A DNA stretch of 64,000 bases from Dryas octopetala (GCA_963921425.1 OY992835.1:1984001-2048000), one strand, 5' to 3'; numbered from the stretch's first letter, positions 49,325 to 59,140 are shown. Made by a program: numbers and translations. The notes: generated by a model not told the origin, from the sequence alone.

Positions 49325-49444
49325 GGGTGCGATCATACCAGCACTAATGCACCGGATCCCATCAGAACTCCGCAGTTAAGCGTGCTTGGGCGAGAGTAGT
49401 ACTAGGATGGGTGACCTCCTGGGAAGTCCTCGTGTTGCACCCCT
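49325..49444 (+). rRNA. 5S rRNA, unit 64 (block 3, position 7)
   Basis: Consensus gene with the GTG poly(T) marker before it. The spacer after it switches to the edge type (GGGGGCGCGCG) and carries a private GAAGGCACAGG. Confidence 0.96.
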
Positions 49445-49855
49445 ATCTTTTTGCATTTTTGGCTTCCAAGCTGTTGCCTGTTTCTTTATTTTATCCCCAG
49501 GGCGGAGGGGGCGCGCGTAGGACGGACGACGAAGGCACAGGCGGTGAGGTAAGGCAGATTTTGGTCAAATAAGACCGTTTACTAGGCCGAATTAGCGTTT
49601 TTGTTTTTTTTTTTTTTCGGATGTTTGGGCAATTTTGTAATTTTCATCTATTGCGCGCTTTAATTGTCATTTCTCTTTTTCTGAAGGTCGTTGGCGTACG
49701 AAAATGGCCTTAAGATATTCTGTTTCGGATCCCGCGGCATCGGTCGAAGTGGTGGCGCTCCATCTTACGCAGAGGCTCCTGCAAAATGGGGCCGTATCTA
49801 TGCCTCTCGCGGCATGGCGGAAACCTTTATATACGGTGACGACGTATAAGCTTAC

Positions 49856-49975
49856 GGGTGCGATCATACCAGCACTAATGCACCGGATCCCATCAGAAGT
49901 CCGCAGTTAAGCGTGCTTGGGCGAGAGTAGTACTAGGATGGGTGACCTCCTGGGAAGTCCTCGTGTTGCACCCCT
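49856..49975 (+). rRNA. 5S rRNA, unit 65 (right edge)
   Basis: C44G; edge-type spacer GCGCGCG follows. Confidence 0.94.
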
Positions 49976-50394
49976 ATCTTTTTGCATTTTTGGCTTCCAA
50001 GCTGTTGCCTGTTTCTTTATTTTATCCCCAGGGCGGAGGGGGCGCGCGTAGGACGGACGACGAAGCCACAGGCGGTGAGGTAAGGCAGATTTTGGTCAAA
50101 TAAGACCGTTTACTAGGCCGAATTAGCGTTTTTTTTTTTTTTTTTTTTTTTTTTTTCGGATGTTTGGGTAATTTTGTAATTTTCATCTATTGCGCGCTTT
50201 AATTGTCATTTCTCTTTTTCTGAAGGTCGTTGGCGTACGAAAATGGCCTTAAGATATTCTGTTTCGGATCCCGCGGCATCGGTCGAAGTGGTGGCGCTCC
50301 ATCTTACGCAGAGGCTCCTGCAAAATGGGGCCGTATCTATGCCTCTCGCGGCATGGCGGAAACCTTTATATACGGTGACGACGTATAAGCTTAC

Positions 50395-50514
50395 GGGTGC
50401 GATCATACCAGCACTAATGCACCGGATCCCATCAGAACTCCGCAGTCAAGCGTGCTTGGGCGAGAGTAGTACTAGGATGGGTGACCTCCTGTGAAGTCCT
50501 CGTGTTGCACCCCT
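50395..50514 (+). rRNA. 5S rRNA, unit 66 (right edge)
   Basis: T53C and G98T; edge-type spacer. Confidence 0.93.
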
Positions 50515-50917
50515 ATCTTTTTGCATTTTTGGCTTCCAAGCTGTTGCCTGTTTCTTTATTTTATCCCAAGGGCGGAGGGGGCGCGCGTAGGACGGACGAC
50601 GAAGCCACAGGCGGTGAGGTAAGGCGGATTTTGGTCAAATAAGACCGTTTACTAGGCCGAATTAGCGTTTTTTTTTCTTCGGATGTTTGGGCAATTTTGT
50701 AATTTTCATCTATTGCGCGCTTTAATTGTCATTTTTCTTTTTCTGAAGATCGTTGGCGTACGAAAATGGCCATAAGATATTCTGTTACGGATCCCACGGC
50801 ATCGGTCGAAGTGGTGGCGCTCCATCTTACGCAAAGGCTCCTGCAAAATGGGGCCGTATCTTTGCCTCTCGCGGCATGGCGAAAACCTTTATATACGGTG
50901 ACGACTTATAAGCTTAC

Positions 50918-51037
50918 GGGTGCGATCATACCAGCACTAATGCACCGGATCCCATCAGAACTCCGCAGCTAAGCGTGCTTGGGCGAGAGTAGTACTAGGA
51001 TGGGTGACCTCCTGGGAAGTCCTCGTATTGCACCCCC
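50918..51037 (+). rRNA. 5S rRNA, unit 67 (last, diverged)
   Basis: T52C, G110A and T120C. The upstream spacer has about ten further private changes and a much shortened poly(T), giving the shortest interval (523). The TATA box is kept. Probably a degenerate edge copy. Confidence 0.9.
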
Positions 51038-51114
51038 ATCTTTTTTGCGTTTTTCGCTTCCAAGCTGTTGCCTGTTTCTTTATTTTATCCTCAGGGCGGA
51101 GGGGGCGCGCGTAG

Positions 51115-52700
51115 CTTGAAGTTCCTTGATTTTCATGCGCTATGTTATAGAATCAAATTGAAACAGAAATTCTTTGATCTATCATTCCTTAATTTAGAAC
51201 TCAAATTTTTCATAACTCCACAATTTTTCTTATGAACCTAAAGTTCGTTCTTGATTAAGTTTAGATTAAGCAGAAAAGCTTTATTCATATGAGATTGTAG
51301 TTCTATTCTTTAACAAGATTTAAGAACCCGAAGTTTTGCTTATATTTTGTATAGAAACTTGAAGTTTCATGGCTTTTAATGAACTTGAAAGTTTCATAGC
51401 TTCAATTTAGAACATATTGGCATATATGTTCATAGTTGTTCATAATTAATTTATTGATTCTTATTATAACTTGAAGTTTGATGTCGAAGAATTATTTGAA
51501 AACAGAAGTTTCATATACCTACATGTGCATTGCAAACGTGATTATGTTTCGTCTTTATATAATCTGAAGTTATATAAGCAATTGAGTTTGTATAACCACT
51601 CACTCTATTGATTTTTATATATGCACTTATGAAAATTTTTCGGCCGTTAGGGGTAGAAATGATTGTTCCTGAAGAACGGCGTGAAATAACATAATATGCA
51701 TATACTAGTCTTTTTCATACCATTCAATATGGAAATGAGATATGAATGGTAATTCAAATCTAGTAAATGCATTTATTTGAAAGCTAGATGCATATATATA
51801 CAATGAAACTGCAAAGTCACATATGGAAGTTTTATATATGTCAACATGGATTGATGTCCTAACTTGGTAGTCCATCAATTTGGCGGAAAATGGTTTATTG
51901 CACGCCTGAAGAGTAACAAATCTATAGGTTTCAAAGTTTAGCTCCCCAAAAGTGGAGAGTATATGAAATGGTCCACACAACCCCAATTAATTAAATTTAA
52001 AGATCCACATTATGTACACAAATCATCCTAGAAGAGATGACAGTCCCTGAAGAGACTATAAAAGCCCCCGAAGAGGCATGTGTACCAATTACAAAAAAAA
52101 TATATATATATCTAATGCATGCAAATGAGAATTGTGAGATCGTTGATATAATGATGATATATTTTGTTTATAGTAGTTAACAAAAATTATCATGGGCTAT
52201 AATAATGTGGAACCACGTTTACTATAAATGTCTACAACATGAAATGATTGGCCAAACTGGAAAGAGGCAATTCCAGTAGAATTGAACATCATTAAAAACG
52301 TGGAATAATGAGAACCTATAGTTCAAACACCAAAGATGTTAACCCTGAAGGTTATAGAGTGTTTGAAATAAAGTGAATGAAATCACTATTTATAATGGCA
52401 CAAGGTTTCTCTAAAGAAACATGGGATTGAGGTTATATATTCTCATGTTATAGATGCAACCGCATTTTAACAAATTTAGTAAATTTAATGTGTTCATTGC
52501 ATATGGAGAAAACCTTTAATGATTATGAAATACCTGAAACATTTTGCTAGAAGCGATTTCCTATAAGATATAGGACAAATTACTAAGTCAAATCCAAAAT
52601 TGAATGTGTCATGAAATATTAAGTGCTTGAATCAAATCCTTGAAGGATTAAAAGAGCTTGAAGCTCAAAATATGTACTCAACTTTAACACTATGAATATG
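51115..52700. other. AT-rich, motif-repetitive DNA right of the array; no gene supported
   Basis: Array homology stops at 51,114. Bases 51,115-51,570 repeat a loose motif around TTGAAGTTTCAT / TGAAGTT some eight times at irregular spacing. From about 52,000 on, CCTGAAGAG-type motifs recur. This may be non-coding or badly decayed sequence of the Ty1/copia fossil that follows, but nothing can be assigned firmly. Confidence 0.4.
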
Positions 52701-53990
52701 GTCAAAATTGCCTCATTGAGTACTTTGATTAGAATCTAAATTCGGAAATTGTTGCAACATATTCAAACTTTTGAAAGAATTTATGAATTAATTGAGGCTC
52801 CTGAAGAGCTCATAAGATTATTGAATGCTTGAATATTGGATTTGATATAAATGACCTTGGGAAATGAAAATAGTGTCTCGAGATGCAGATCAAGTACAAT
52901 ACTAGTGAAATTCTTATACCCAACGATTATTTCGTCTATTGGCACTAAGATTGATAACTTGCTTCTTAAAGAAGATGAAAGAAAGATCTTTGGTCCAGAA
53001 GCACCATATCTTAATGTGCCTTATTTAACTTAGCACAATGTAGTAGACCGAATATAGCATTGGTGATTGTGTCATGTAATTTTTTTCAATACTCAAAAGT
53101 ATTTTCATAATAATTTATCTTTTTTTAGAGAGAATTGTTTCTAACCACTTTATTTAGTGGATTTATATTTGTTAGTATTGCTCTAACCTCAATAGGATTT
53201 CAACAAATAATGACAAGCATATATCCCCTAAAAGTATGGAAGTCATGTTGATACAAGCATGTCCAAACTACGCTCTCTAGAAGATGGCATATGTGATATC
53301 ATTATTTGTTGGATTATTGAGCCAATCAAATTAAAGCTTGTTGTTATCAGGGGGAACATTCAACCATTTTGCGTGTTGTACTCTTTTCCCTTCGACTAGG
53401 TTTTTGTCCCACCGGATTTTTCCTAGCAAGGTTTTAATGAGGCAAACGCATCCAACATTATATTAGTAATATTACAAAAGTTGCACTCTTTTTCCTTTGC
53501 TTTGGTTTTGTCCAATTGGGTTTTTCAAGCAAGGTTTTAACGAGACAACCTTCACTGATTGGAGAAATATATCAGCATCAGGAGGAGCGTGCCATCAAGC
53601 ATTGTACTCTTTTTCCTTCGTCCAAGATTTTTGTCATATTGGGTTTTCCTGGCAAGGTTTTAATGAGGCAGTGTCGCACGCTCACCATAACTATCAGAAA
53701 CACATAAACATTGTACTCTTTTCCTTAGTAGTCTTTTTCCCATAGGGTTTTGGCTAGTAAGGTTTTTAATGAGGCAATTGTCATATTCAATGGACATCCA
53801 AAGAGGAGTGTTGTAAAGATCATTATTTATGTGATTGTCCATTATCATGTTTAATATTTATCTCTAGTATTTATCTACATCAAATTATATATCCCTTTGT
53901 TTTATAACACTTACAATATATAACATCATTTAATATATATTGTTCACGTGCAAAAAAATACTCTCACTTTGGAAATGTAAAATCTCACTT
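52701..53990 (+). mobile_element. Decayed Ty1/copia 3' part (fossil)
   Basis: Near 52,960-53,080 the translation resembles the RT/RNase H junction of Ty1/copia elements (KEDERKIFGPEAPYL followed by a SRPNIA-like stretch). It is followed by four imperfect repeats of the type known from copia 3' regions, then a purine tract AAAGAGGAG at 53,800-53,808 and an LTR-like TGTTGTAAAG start at 53,809. The inner end of that LTR and the left boundary of the element are not visible. It is old, with many breaks. Confidence 0.6.
53377..53778 (+). repeat. Four imperfect copies of a roughly 70-base repeat
   Basis: Copies start near 53,377, 53,481, 53,602 and 53,711. Each has TTGYACTCTTTTTCC, a T-rich middle with TGGGTTTT, and the ending AAGGTTTTAATGAGGCA. 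They are separated by unrelated 30-60-base stretches. This organisation is typical of the region before the polypurine tract in some Ty1/copia groups. Confidence 0.8.
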
Positions 53991-54544
53991 ACAATATAAA
54001 ATGTCTCGAGGCTCTCCACGCTGAGCTGAATTGTTTTGACTTCTGAGTTGAATACTCTAACTAATTAGTTTTAATTCTTCAGTTGGAAGCATAGTACCAA
54101 AACAATTCAGATATATGGTTTAAGTCATACCACGTGTAGTGTTAAATGCTCATAAAACCTAAAACAGGAATGATGGTTCTATTCAACGCATACATTTTAA
54201 CATTGAGACTAAGGAATTCACATTTACAAAGAAGCAAAAGAATAGGAAGGAATACAAAAGCTAGTACCAGGAATAGGGGGAAAAGCAAAACAAGGGGAAA
54301 TGAGGCATACAAGAAATGGCGAAGTTGCAGGTTTAAATAGTTGGAGGTCAAAACAGAACACTATGAGACTAGAATTTGCAAGGCTCGGAAAAGCTACCAC
54401 GGTTTCTCTCATTCTGAGTCATCCAGCAGCCAGAGCCATTACAGTCTTAAACTAAACTGCATCCAAACAGGTCCCTTGTGCTGTGAAAAAGAACCTCTTG
54501 ACTAACAGAAGGAAACTCGTACAGGCAACCTCAATAGTGGGACA
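53991..54544. other. Intergenic and probable 3' untranslated region of the REVEILLE-like gene
   Basis: It lies just downstream of the stop codon of the minus-strand gene. I see no convincing polyadenylation signal cluster and no other gene. Confidence 0.45.
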
Positions 54545-56819
54545 CTATAAGCAAAGGTGGACTCTTTTCCCATCCCTGTCACTTGTTATTATTGAGGATT
54601 GGACGTCTCTCTCTGCCATACATCTTTTATATGGGACAAAACCTTTCCTACACTTTTCAGGGCTTGCTTTTAATTCAGAGAAGGCTGAGTTTGCACTTGC
54701 CTTAAATTGGAAAACCGAATTTGGCTCTTGGTCTTTTTCAGAACTATGTTGATGACCTTGCATCTCAACATCTAGACATTTGTCACCATTTTGATCCTCA
54801 TCACTGACTGATCCAGCATCTGAACCAGTCCAAGACCCTTCCTTCTGGACTTCTTTATCATGTGGATCTCCAAGATTACAATCAAAATGTGCCTTTACTG
54901 GCTGGTGCTTATTGAATGGAATGAAAGGAAATGGTGAATCTGCACACAAGTTCCACCATGGTACAGGATTGGCAGAACCAGATTCTATGAGATTTGAGTT
55001 CTGATTCTCAAATTGCATGAAATAGAAGAATCTATGTACTCCATAGGGCAAATTATTAGATGCAGATTCCATAGACATAAAGTTCCAGGGTTTTGATATT
55101 TGCACAGGTTTCTCCTCTTTCACATCAGAAGGCAGTGATTTGCTAAAACTTCCTGCGGTTGGAGAAGATGGTCTGTGGGAGTCTGTGACGAATACAGTCC
55201 TTCCGAAGAGCTTAAGGCTTCGAGCGGATGCCTCCTCAACTGAACCTCCATTTTCATAGACTTCGTCCGTGGGAAATAACTCAAGCTTCTGGACATTTTC
55301 ACCAACACAAGTAGAACACTATGAATATCACTTGAAAGGTTTCTTTTTTTAAAAAAAATGGACAGATACACAAAAGAATAAGCATATTACCATCAAAAAT
55401 GGCTCATTGGAAAGGGAACCACCTTCTGCTGCAGCTGGTGATGGAGATCCACTTTCCTCCATCGAGGAGGGGTTGGCCTCAGACTGAATTAAGCCCCCAC
55501 TATGGAAACCAGCAGCAGATGAAACAGGGGATAAACTACCACTGGGTGTATTTGAATCAGTGGAACCCAGTGTATCTGAGCCAATCACAGATAATACTGA
55601 TGTTGGAGATTGGTTTTCTTGCTCTGACACTGATGAATTTGGAGATGCAGATCTTGTTGGCTGCTCTACAATAGAGGTTTCTTTAGGAAGATGGTGTACA
55701 AGTTTACGGGGGTAAGGACGCATTGGTTTCCGCTTTGGTCTAGGAGGAGGGATGTCAATTGGCTCCGCCGAGTTTGCGTTGCTGCCATTTGTGTCAAAAG
55801 CAACCTACAAGAGCAACAGACTTGAGAAGTAAGAACAACATGATGCAGGAATGCATGAACCTTACAGAATGGTTTACATGCCTTGAGTCATTAAAACTAA
55901 CTTACTTTAATACATGGGATACAGATATTATGGAATAAGATCAGTAAACCTTAGAAAAGAATTTTTGAGCATGACTTCGAATCTGAACTGCAGTCTTGGT
56001 GCCAATATGTTCTGTCATACAAACAGAATGTTTCAGTAAACTGCTCACAGATGTTCAAATAATAACACTTTAAGCCTTTAAATCAGATACATACCCACCA
56101 TGTGAGATACATCTAAGCCAAGATACATACTTAACCACTTATTATCTTGCTAATTATACTTTAATTTCAAATATATATATACCTTCTATCTTTCTCCAGG
56201 CACGACCATAGAGCTTTAAAGCTTCAAGGAATTTCTTATGTTCTTCCTCTGTCCATCTCTCTCTCTGTTTTGTGATTGTGTATGGTTTTCTCACCTATTG
56301 GACAACAATTAATCAATATTCGAATGAACAAAAAAAGTAGAAAGGATTGGAGAAAAAGAAAAAGGCAAAAATTGAAACCTTGGGAGCATAGTCATTTCCA
56401 CAAGAGAACTGATCCTTCAATTGGACCCCAGCAGCACCGAGTGAAATCCCACCATTTTGATCCTACAAAACATGACCAAGACAAACAATACACGTTCAAA
56501 AAATGTCTCTTCTGCTTCCAGCATCACCCACCACTAAATTTTCCAATTTTTTCTGAAATAATTGTGCACAACCAGAAAAGGGTCTTTTTAATATATCTTC
56601 CCCTTGAAAAAGAAATGCCAAAAATTATCCAAACTCATCTTCCCCTTCAAATTTATTTAAATCTCAGAATAGAAATGGTAGTTTTAGTGATCCATCAAAA
56701 TTTTCACATAACCACTAAAAAACAGAGGCTGCAAGTATATATATGCAATATAAGCTTAGAAATTTGTGCATACATACTTGAACAACCATAGCCGGAGAGA
56801 TCATTAATCCACCCACCAT
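54545..56819 (-). CDS. RVE1-like: REVEILLE1/7-clade MYB-like transcription factor, six coding exons
   Basis: Exons on the minus strand: 56819-56778, 56462-56379, 56294-56183, 56011-55950, 55804-55391 and 55318-54545. All joins have GT-AG introns and keep frame, giving 495 residues. Residues 43-100 form the single SHAQKYF-type MYB repeat ([37 protein letters not shown]) with W56 and W75. Residues 115-135 carry the proline/basic block [18 protein letters not shown]. Residues 272-285 are [14 protein letters not shown], and [13 protein letters not shown] lies near the C terminus. All are hallmarks of the RVE1/RVE2/RVE7 group of CCA1/LHY relatives: nuclear factors that bind evening elements and link the clock to auxin, light and dormancy responses (family knowledge). 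The ATG at 56,819 has an in-frame stop upstream; M6 or M11 (MVVQDQNGG) are alternative starts. It looks intact. Confidence 0.92.
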
Positions 56820-56947
56820 GCAAAATTGACCTCTTCCTCAACTCTGTGTGATACGACACCGTTTTTCCTCACTCCTTTGGCATGAAGAAACCAAAACAAA
56901 CCCTTGTCTCTATCTTCCCCACAATCATACAAGAAGAAAATACTCAT
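56804..56947 (-). promoter_or_regulatory. Upstream ORF overlapping the start of the REVEILLE-like gene
   Basis: A 47-codon frame starts at ATG 56,947 (MSIFFLYDCGEDRD) and ends at TAA 56,804, fifteen bases past the main ATG in another frame. Several shorter frames precede it (for example MELCN and MVKFGE). If the leader is not spliced, initiation at the main ATG would be reduced, and the inner Met codons at residues 6 and 11 might be used. This is an inference; transcript ends are unknown. Confidence 0.5.
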
Positions 56948-57290
56948 AAATTTACACTTTCCTTATTTACACAACCCATTTTTATTCCCCAAACTTGACC
57001 ATCACAACCTGAAGCTAGGCCTTCATTCAATTACACAGCTCCATTGCTTTTGACCTCTCAGACCTCAAAATTCGAAACGTTTCCTTATTTTGAAGAATAA
57101 AAAAAGAACTGGGTATCACTTTGGGGCAGAAGAAAGAGCTAACACCCAAGTGGAAAATACTGAGAAAAGAACAAGAAGAAGGTTGAAGAAAATGAGATAG
57201 ACAAAGAGGAAGAGAGAGAAGGGAGTATTGAATAGTGTATTGGGGCTGTGTGTGTGATGAGAAAAAAGGAAGAAAGTAGGTGCTGCCACG
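56820..57290 (-). promoter_or_regulatory. 5' leader of the REVEILLE-like gene
   Basis: On the minus strand the stretch is rich in TCTCTC and CTTCTT (57,140-57,240), typical of plant 5' untranslated leaders, and ends at the main ATG. The transcription start is not determinable but probably lies near 57,250-57,300. Confidence 0.5.
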
Positions 57291-57421
57291 TTAGCAGCAG
57301 TGTTTGTTTTGTTTTTTTTTTTCCTCTTTTTTCTTTCTTAATAATATTTTAAATTTGTCTTGTGAATGGAATGCTCGAGAATTGGATGGAATCTTGTGGC
57401 TCACGTCGAAAGAGTCCCTTG

Positions 57422-57430
57422 ACACGTGGC
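57422..57430 (-). promoter_or_regulatory. ABRE/G-box ACACGTGGC upstream of the REVEILLE-like gene
   Basis: ACACGTGGC, a full ABRE with G-box core CACGTG at 57,423-57,428, lies about 600 bases before the ATG, within a short distance of the likely transcription start. G-boxes bind bZIP and PIF-type bHLH factors. Such sites are expected for a light- or ABA-responsive clock output gene, but a single site is weak evidence. Confidence 0.5.
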
Positions 57431-57860
57431 GTTGGCTCGTCTTGTCTCCCAGTTTTAATCACGCGGGACTGTGCGAGAAATTCAACCATCTCATATATCC
57501 TCATCCACAGAAGATGAAATAGATTTGTCATAATTTTTCGATAAAATGAGTTGTATAAATTTCTTCATTTATATTATTAGAAGTAAACTAAATAAAACAA
57601 AGACAACAGTGATCAGATTATTTCTTCTTTTTCATCTTTTTGGTTCTTTTCTTTTTTAAAAAAAAATCCACGATCTTGAATTTTAATCAAATTTGAAATT
57701 CAGATCATTAAATGTGATAAACTAATCTAAGGCAAAATTACTTACGTATCTTTAACTCTAATATTCGTATTTCTTACAAATATTCTTACCCTTTTTTTAA
57801 AAGATAGTAAAGATTTTATGTCAAAAATCATCAGGCTAGTCTTAAAAAAATTAAAATGTT

Positions 57861-58197
57861 CTACGAATTTTACAGTGAATTTTAATTTAGTTTATCAACT
57901 ATAAAAAATATTAATTTGATCCACGAACTTTTCAAGTTATTTCAAAGCAGTACAAAAGTTAACTTCTATCTGAAAATTAACGGAATTGGTCACATGAAAA
58001 TATGATGAATGAACTAAAATTTCTCTGACAATGTGGTCACTTGTTGTGCATATGATCAGTTTCTGTTAATTTTTTTAATGAAAATTAACGTTTGTATTGC
58101 TTTGGTACAATTTGAAAAGCTCATAAACCAAATTGACATTTTTTATAATTAATAGACTAAATTAAGATTTATTATAAAATTTATGGATATTTTTTTA
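57861..58197. mobile_element. Foldback (MITE-like) element
   Basis: The left arm, about 57,861-57,985, and the right arm, about 58,065-58,197, are imperfect reverse complements. Examples are AATTTTAATTTAGT with its partner ACTAAATTAAGATTT, and GATCCACGAACTTTTCAA with TTGAAAAGCTCATAAACC. The loop is about 80 bases. The arms are diverged, so it is an old copy. No target duplication is clear. Confidence 0.6.
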
Positions 58198-58834
58198 TTT
58201 AATCTTAATATATTTTATGATTCAAGAATACATCTCATTAAGGACATTCAGTTGCAACCGTAGCGAGTACATTACTTTATGTACAGCAAGAAGTGGAGAA
58301 TCCACTATCTGAAAAAATATATATATTAAATTGCCAGCAGAAAAAAAAAATATATATATATATATCTTATATCTTCTTCAACGATATTTGTGGCTTAGAG
58401 AGAAGTTCAAAATATCTTACATCTGCAGCCTCTTAATCTTAAATACAGAGAGACCGAGAGAGAGAATTAAGCAGAGAAGTTGAAGCCGTGAAGGTGGGCC
58501 AGGAGTTGTGGATTACATTAAAAATACAATAGAAATTAGAAAAGGAATTAGATAAGGTTGAGCGAGAATCTCAGGTCGACTTTCTCTTTCTGCGCTTTTC
58601 GCCACGTCATCACCACTTACCGCCCTTGGTGGGCCCACGATGTTATGACTATAGAATGGTGAAAGCTTTGGTGTCCACAAGTTCTGAGAGGGGCATTTTA
58701 GTAAATTTGGTGAATTTGGCAAAAGCGGATTTAGTCAGCGCCATGCCGCCATGTGTCAGCCTCCGGTCAAGAATCTAAAGAGAGGCTTACGCTCGAGATC
58801 TTTGGCTTAGATATTCCACTTGTGGCTCAAACTC
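58198..58834. other. Intergenic, AT-rich, with short AT microsatellites
   Basis: (AT)n runs lie near 58,349-58,366. Short open frames here have no recognisable domain. Confidence 0.5.
58409..58417 (+). promoter_or_regulatory. Evening element AAAATATCT
   Basis: A perfect AAAATATCT lies about 1.6 kb upstream of the REVEILLE-like ATG. CCA1/LHY/RVE proteins bind this motif, so it could mediate clock feedback on this gene. A 9-base match in AT-rich DNA can arise by chance. Confidence 0.4.
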
Positions 58835-58886
58835 AAACTAGTGATGTTTTTTTCGACCAAAAAAAAAAAAAACTAGTGATGTTTTT
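58835..58886 (+). mobile_element. Micro-insertion: 18-base A-tailed insert with 17-base target duplication
   Basis: The 17-mer aaactagtgatgttttt occurs at 58,835-58,851 and again at 58,870-58,886 without mismatch. The insert between them is ttcgacc plus 11 A. It has the same architecture as 8,921-8,974, and both inserts end in CC directly before the A run, suggesting the same LINE or SINE family tail. Confidence 0.65.
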
Positions 58887-59140
58887 CTTTTCTTTATTTG
58901 TTGCCTTATTTTCTCTCATATGTCATATCCATTTTACTCACCACCAGACTTCTTGTGGTGTAGCATTTTATCATCTCAATGTCATGTATTATATAAAATG
59001 ATTATGATTCATTTTTGTTTAGAAAATTTATGGGTTAATTTCAGTTCAGTATCTCAAGTTTATTTTAAATTTTAATTTAATATCTTATATTTAAAATCTT
59101 GCAATATCATAGTTCATTTTTATAATTTGTTACAATATTA

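Larger units (their letters stand above)
37133..49444 (+). repeat. Higher-order repeat: 8-unit 5S blocks, nearly three copies
   Basis: Units 42-49, 50-57 and 58-64 follow the same marker order. First comes a unit with T45C/T62C and a spacer C-to-T (ATATTTTG), then G82T preceded by an A in the poly(T), then T45C/T62C. After three plain units comes a unit preceded by a GTG-marked poly(T), then one more plain unit, which is missing from block 3. Gene-start distances 42 to 50 and 50 to 58 are 4,286 and 4,285 bases. Blocks 2 and 3 also share a CATTTATTG spacer change before their third unit that block 1 lacks, so the last duplication is the younger one. Block 3 breaks off after its seventh unit. 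Confidence 0.93.
15169..51114 (+). repeat. 5S rDNA tandem array, 67 head-to-tail units
   Basis: Units of 523-543 bases (mode near 537-539) repeat without interruption, all on the plus strand. Each holds a 120-base 5S gene and a spacer of about 418 bases. The spacer contains, in order after the gene: a T-run, a G-rich block (GGCGGAGGGGGGG), GCCACAGGCGGTGAGG, a poly(T) tract of very variable length that makes most of the length differences, and a 150-base G+C-richer block ending in the TATA box. Gene-to-gene identity is near complete; 45 of 67 genes equal the consensus. The array opens in spacer at 15,169 and closes in spacer at 51,114, so both borders lie in this window. Concerted evolution (known for 5S rDNA) explains the homogeneity. 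Confidence 0.97.

Noticed and set aside
15169-51114. CRISPR-like array or protein-coding repeat.
   Set aside because: The repeat is a plant 5S rRNA gene with TATA and T-run. The units are over 500 bases and the spacers are conserved, not unique.
51705-51986. Minus-strand frame of 93 codons right of the array.
   Set aside because: AT-rich chance frame without domain or splice context.
56276-56791. Plus-strand frame of 171 codons across exons 1-3 of the REVEILLE-like gene.
   Set aside because: It is antisense to well-supported exons and introns and has no domain.
57304-57522. Short frames on both strands around the ABRE.
   Set aside because: They lie in the probable promoter of the REVEILLE-like gene, are low in complexity at one end, and have no domain.
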